Shown here piece by piece: positions 61,369 to 64,000 of a DNA stretch of 64,000 nt; within the stretch, counting starts at the first letter, position 1, and each line of letters opens with the position of its first letter. The DNA is from Cliona cf. orientalis (lineage: Eukaryota > Porifera > Demospongiae > Clionaida > Clionaidae). The notes beneath the pieces were generated by a model, which was not told where the DNA came from, did no database searches, and was given only the letters and a program-made list of their open reading frames with translations. The position numbers were made by a program, and so were the translations under genes. The stretch covers positions 2,976,001 through 3,040,000 of the forward strand of contig OZ005703.1 of the NCBI GenBank assembly GCA_963930775.1. The letters run 5' to 3'.

Positions 61369-64000
61369 ATGTTTGTAGCTATGCTTTTGCTGTTCCTTTT
61401 GGTGTTAGAGCTGTATGGCTTGATCGTCACTCCTGGTGAAGCTGCTGTCTATTATGTCACACCAACAGAGCCATCCAACCCTGTGGCCTGTCCTCGGGGC
61501 CAACCATGCCACTCACTGGACTACTATTTCTCTCACAAAGAAGAATATTTCGATAGCAGTGAAGTAAATGTAACAATGCTTCTCTATGGTGGAGAGCACG
61601 TTCTTAGCCCAAACCATACTGAATGTGACCACAACGATTGCACGACATTGATACCTGTAAGATGTGCTCATATAATTACAGACCTGGAAGTGTTTGAAAT
61701 GATAGGTATAAAGCCTGCTCAAGATGTCATTCTACAACTCTTCACCAACATTAAATTGATGAATGTTGGTAAATCACTTTTTGTAAACTTAACAATAGCT
61801 GCTTACCAAGAGAATTCTACTGTATATGTATTTGGATGTGCAGAGAGAGAAAACGACAGCAAAAATTCACGTTCTGTACTTGATGTTCGAGTGATATTTA
61901 ACACTCAAATGGATGGAGTAATTTTCAATAGAGTGACCCTAAATCTGATTTCCGCATGGTCAACAAATTTCATTACAAATGTGACAAGTTCACTATTTGA
62001 TAATCAATCATTGATCATCTCAAGAGCGATCATGGTCCCAGTCGATTACTTCCAAGATTTAACTGTGACGAACTGTATGTTCAACAATTCGGGATTGAGC
62101 TTATCATTTAGTTTTCTCAAGATATTTGGAAATGTACGGTTTATTAAATACTATGGCTATTCTTGGAACTCGTGTACAAGTAGCTTGTTCTCCTGGTCCA
62201 GTACTATTTTAATCGCAGGAGATGTGATATTTGCTGACAATATTGGTTCATCAATATCTGCATATTCAAGTGATATTATCCTATCAGGGAACATTTCATT
62301 TCTGAACAACACTGGAGTTAATGGAGGGGCAATGGCTCTGTATTCATCTGTCGTGTACTTTGCTGTTAATGCTATTGTATACTTTTACAATAATACAGCC
62401 ATAAAAGTTGGAGGAGCAATTTATGTCAATAACAAAAATTTTCCACCAGTACAAGAGATGTACTTACGGCCATGTTTCTATCGATTGATGAATGCAGATT
62501 TGCTTACCATAACATTTTATAACAATTCAGCTGCAAAGGGAGGAAATGATATCTACGGGGAGTTCATGCACAGTGGCAGTTGTGACGCAGGTGATGGCAC
62601 TAATGGATATACAGTTACTGTACCTAGTTGTGCAGTGCAAAGTTATTTCCACTATCATTCCAATACCGCATCTTCAGTCTCTTCTGAACCAGTGCGAGTT
62701 TGTAGGTGCAAGAGTGGTCGTCATCTGTGCAATGAGTCGTATGCTGATATTAAAGTTTATCCGGGAGAGATGTTTACTCTTTCTCTTGTAATTGTTGGAG
62801 CTGATTTTGGTGCAACTGTTGGTAGTGTTCATGCAGTTTTTGAAAATACCATAACTACTGTACAACTAAAGCCATCCAGCCAATATGTACAAGGAATACG
62901 TGTCATTGATGATGGAGTATGCTCGAAACTAAACTACACTGTATTCTCTGAGAATGCATATGAGATGTTATTGCTTACAACCGAACAGGAGTCATGGAAT
63001 GCTATTGTACATCAGCAGACCCATTCTTACAGTTATTTTGATAAAGTGTGCTCTAGTAATGATGCTAAAGATTATGTTAATCTTGAGCTTCTTTACTCAC
63101 AACAACTTTTAAGCATCAACCTTCTTCCATGCCCCCTTGGATTCCAGCTAAGAGGTGATCCCCCAGGCTGTGAGTGCCATCCTGTATTATCCGAGAATAA
63201 TGTAAAGTGTCGATTTATAAACCATACCGGATATCATATTTGGAGTGGTTCTATGTGGCTTGATCTTGTCAATGATAGCAAAGTGTACTTAGCACAGTAT
63301 TGTCCATTTGACTATTGCATCAGTGGTGAAAAAATTATCACTTTTCAAAGCGACCCAAGTGCCCAGTGTGCCTTCAATCGAGCTGGTAGACTGTGTGGTG
63401 GCTGCAAGGCCAACTACAGCCTGGCTATTGGATCTTCCCACTGCATCCACTGCCACAACAACAACAACCTAGCACTACTCATCTTCTTTGCAGCAGCAGG
63501 ATTCCTTCTTGTGGTTGTTGTTGGTATCTTCAACCTCACTGTCACTCAGGGCATCATTAATGGACCCATCTTTTATGCTAACATTGTCTGGACCTACCAA
63601 AGGATTTTATTTTCGCATCAATTCGAATCAAGCTTTACTTTTGTAGTTTTGAGAACCTTATTGGCCTGGATCAACCTTGATTTTGGAATTCACACCTGCT
63701 TTGTTAATGGATTGACTGCATTACACAAGACATGGCCACAGTACTTTTTCATACTTTATGTCTGGAGCATCGCCATCGCTATCGTTTATGCTACCAACCA
63801 TTCTATCAAGCTGACCAACATTTTAGGTGACAGATCCGTTCCCATCTTGGTAACCCTTTTTCTTCTGTCCTATACAAAACTACTTCAAATTATCATTGCT
63901 AGTTTGGGATATACCCAAATCAATGAATTTGGTGCGAACAATTCTAGAAATCATACACTGACAGTTTGGTCTGTTGATGGAAACTATGCATACTGCCATT
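61369..64000 (+). CDS. Pmp-repeat multipass receptor-like protein 3, 3' end outside window
   Basis: The frame is open from ATG 61369 (MFVAMLLLFLLVLELYGLI) to the window end: 877 codons plus one base, with no stop. Signal peptide, YYVTPTEPSNPVAC, GGAMALYSS and GGAIYV repeats, CPLGFQLRGDPPGC, CGGCKANYSLAIGSSHC and the first four TM helices are present. The end lies beyond 64000; by comparison about 180-215 codons are missing. It has small indels relative to gene 1 in the extracellular part (a shorter loop after GGAIYVNN) and an unusual Arg in VCRCKSGRH. Confidence 0.88.
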   Translation, partial: MFVAMLLLFLLVLELYGLIVTPGEAAVYYVTPTEPSNPVACPRGQPCHSLDYYFSHKEEYFDSSEVNVTMLLYGGEHVLSPNHTECDHNDCTTLIPVRCAHIITDLEVFEMIGIKPAQDVILQLFTNIKLMNVGKSLFVNLTIAAYQENSTVYVFGCAERENDSKNSRSVLDVRVIFNTQMDGVIFNRVTLNLISAWSTNFITNVTSSLFDNQSLIISRAIMVPVDYFQDLTVTNCMFNNSGLSLSFSFLKIFGNVRFIKYYGYSWNSCTSSLFSWSSTILIAGDVIFADNIGSSISAYSSDIILSGNISFLNNTGVNGGAMALYSSVVYFAVNAIVYFYNNTAIKVGGAIYVNNKNFPPVQEMYLRPCFYRLMNADLLTITFYNNSAAKGGNDIYGEFMHSGSCDAGDGTNGYTVTVPSCAVQSYFHYHSNTASSVSSEPVRVCRCKSGRHLCNESYADIKVYPGEMFTLSLVIVGADFGATVGSVHAVFENTITTVQLKPSSQYVQGIRVIDDGVCSKLNYTVFSENAYEMLLLTTEQESWNAIVHQQTHSYSYFDKVCSSNDAKDYVNLELLYSQQLLSINLLPCPLGFQLRGDPPGCECHPVLSENNVKCRFINHTGYHIWSGSMWLDLVNDSKVYLAQYCPFDYCISGEKIITFQSDPSAQCAFNRAGRLCGGCKANYSLAIGSSHCIHCHNNNNLALLIFFAAAGFLLVVVVGIFNLTVTQGIINGPIFYANIVWTYQRILFSHQFESSFTFVVLRTLLAWINLDFGIHTCFVNGLTALHKTWPQYFFILYVWSIAIAIVYATNHSIKLTNILGDRSVPILVTLFLLSYTKLLQIIIASLGYTQINEFGANNSRNHTLTVWSVDGNYAYCH

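Noticed and set aside
1-64000. CRISPR arrays, bacterial operons or phage genes
   Set aside because: No spaced short repeats, no ribosome-binding pattern and no prokaryotic gene layout; the direct repeats seen are tandem duplications or MITEs.

Overview
The window looks like nuclear DNA of an early-branching animal, most likely a demosponge. The sequence is AT-rich, genes are far apart, coding regions are eukaryotic and mostly free of introns. Intergenic DNA is full of short foldback elements (MITEs) with TA target duplications and of relics of Penelope-like, DIRS-like and LINE retroelements. The sponge assignment is an inference from the protein families; no species marker is present.

Two membrane-protein families fill the window. 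(1) A tandem array of POT/PTR2-type (SLC15/NPF-like) 12-TM transporters, about 580-610 aa each: 2-1327 (cut by the window edge), 4020-5582 (minus strand, divergent), 9139-10932, 15705-17507, 19670-21442, 23811-25559, 27634-29350 (one frameshift), 31108-32937, 39864-41630 and 56101-57930. Fragments lie at 12090-12488, 37272-38108, 48421-48840 and about 59820. They keep the POT marks (GxxADxxxGR after TM2, FGLDQL, TEQVEDVK before TM7, EFISAQSP..MKG in TM10), but the ExxER proton-coupling motif of TM1 is absent in every copy that shows TM1. (2) Three copies of a secreted/multipass receptor-like protein of about 1,060-1,090 aa, with a signal peptide, Pmp-like repeats (GGA and FxxN motifs), a Cys-rich linker and 8-9 TM helices: 43346-46627, 50267-53437 (early stop near the C terminus) and 61369-64000 (open at the window edge).

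Region by region: 1-19.6 kb holds three near-identical transporters (2-1327, 9139-, 15705-) in duplicated blocks broken by MITEs and Helitron-like repeats. 19.6-33 kb holds four more divergent transporters with a palindromic Penelope-like relic. 32.3-39.7 kb is a tandem duplication that left a transporter C-terminal pseudogene and a sub-block inverted between the two units. 39.8-64 kb is a unit [transporter 3' end - spacer - Pmp-like gene], present as one intact and two decayed/partial units, with a DIRS-like relic and a LINE relic between them.

Most transporters carry an N-terminal ExxxL[LI] acidic-dileucine motif (for example ESRPLL), which suggests endolysosomal placement as for SLC15A3/A4. 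The most interesting candidate system is therefore a lineage-specific, co-amplified array of atypical POT carriers and Pmp-like multipass receptors. A role in handling or sensing peptides from bacteria is a hypothesis, not something the sequence proves.
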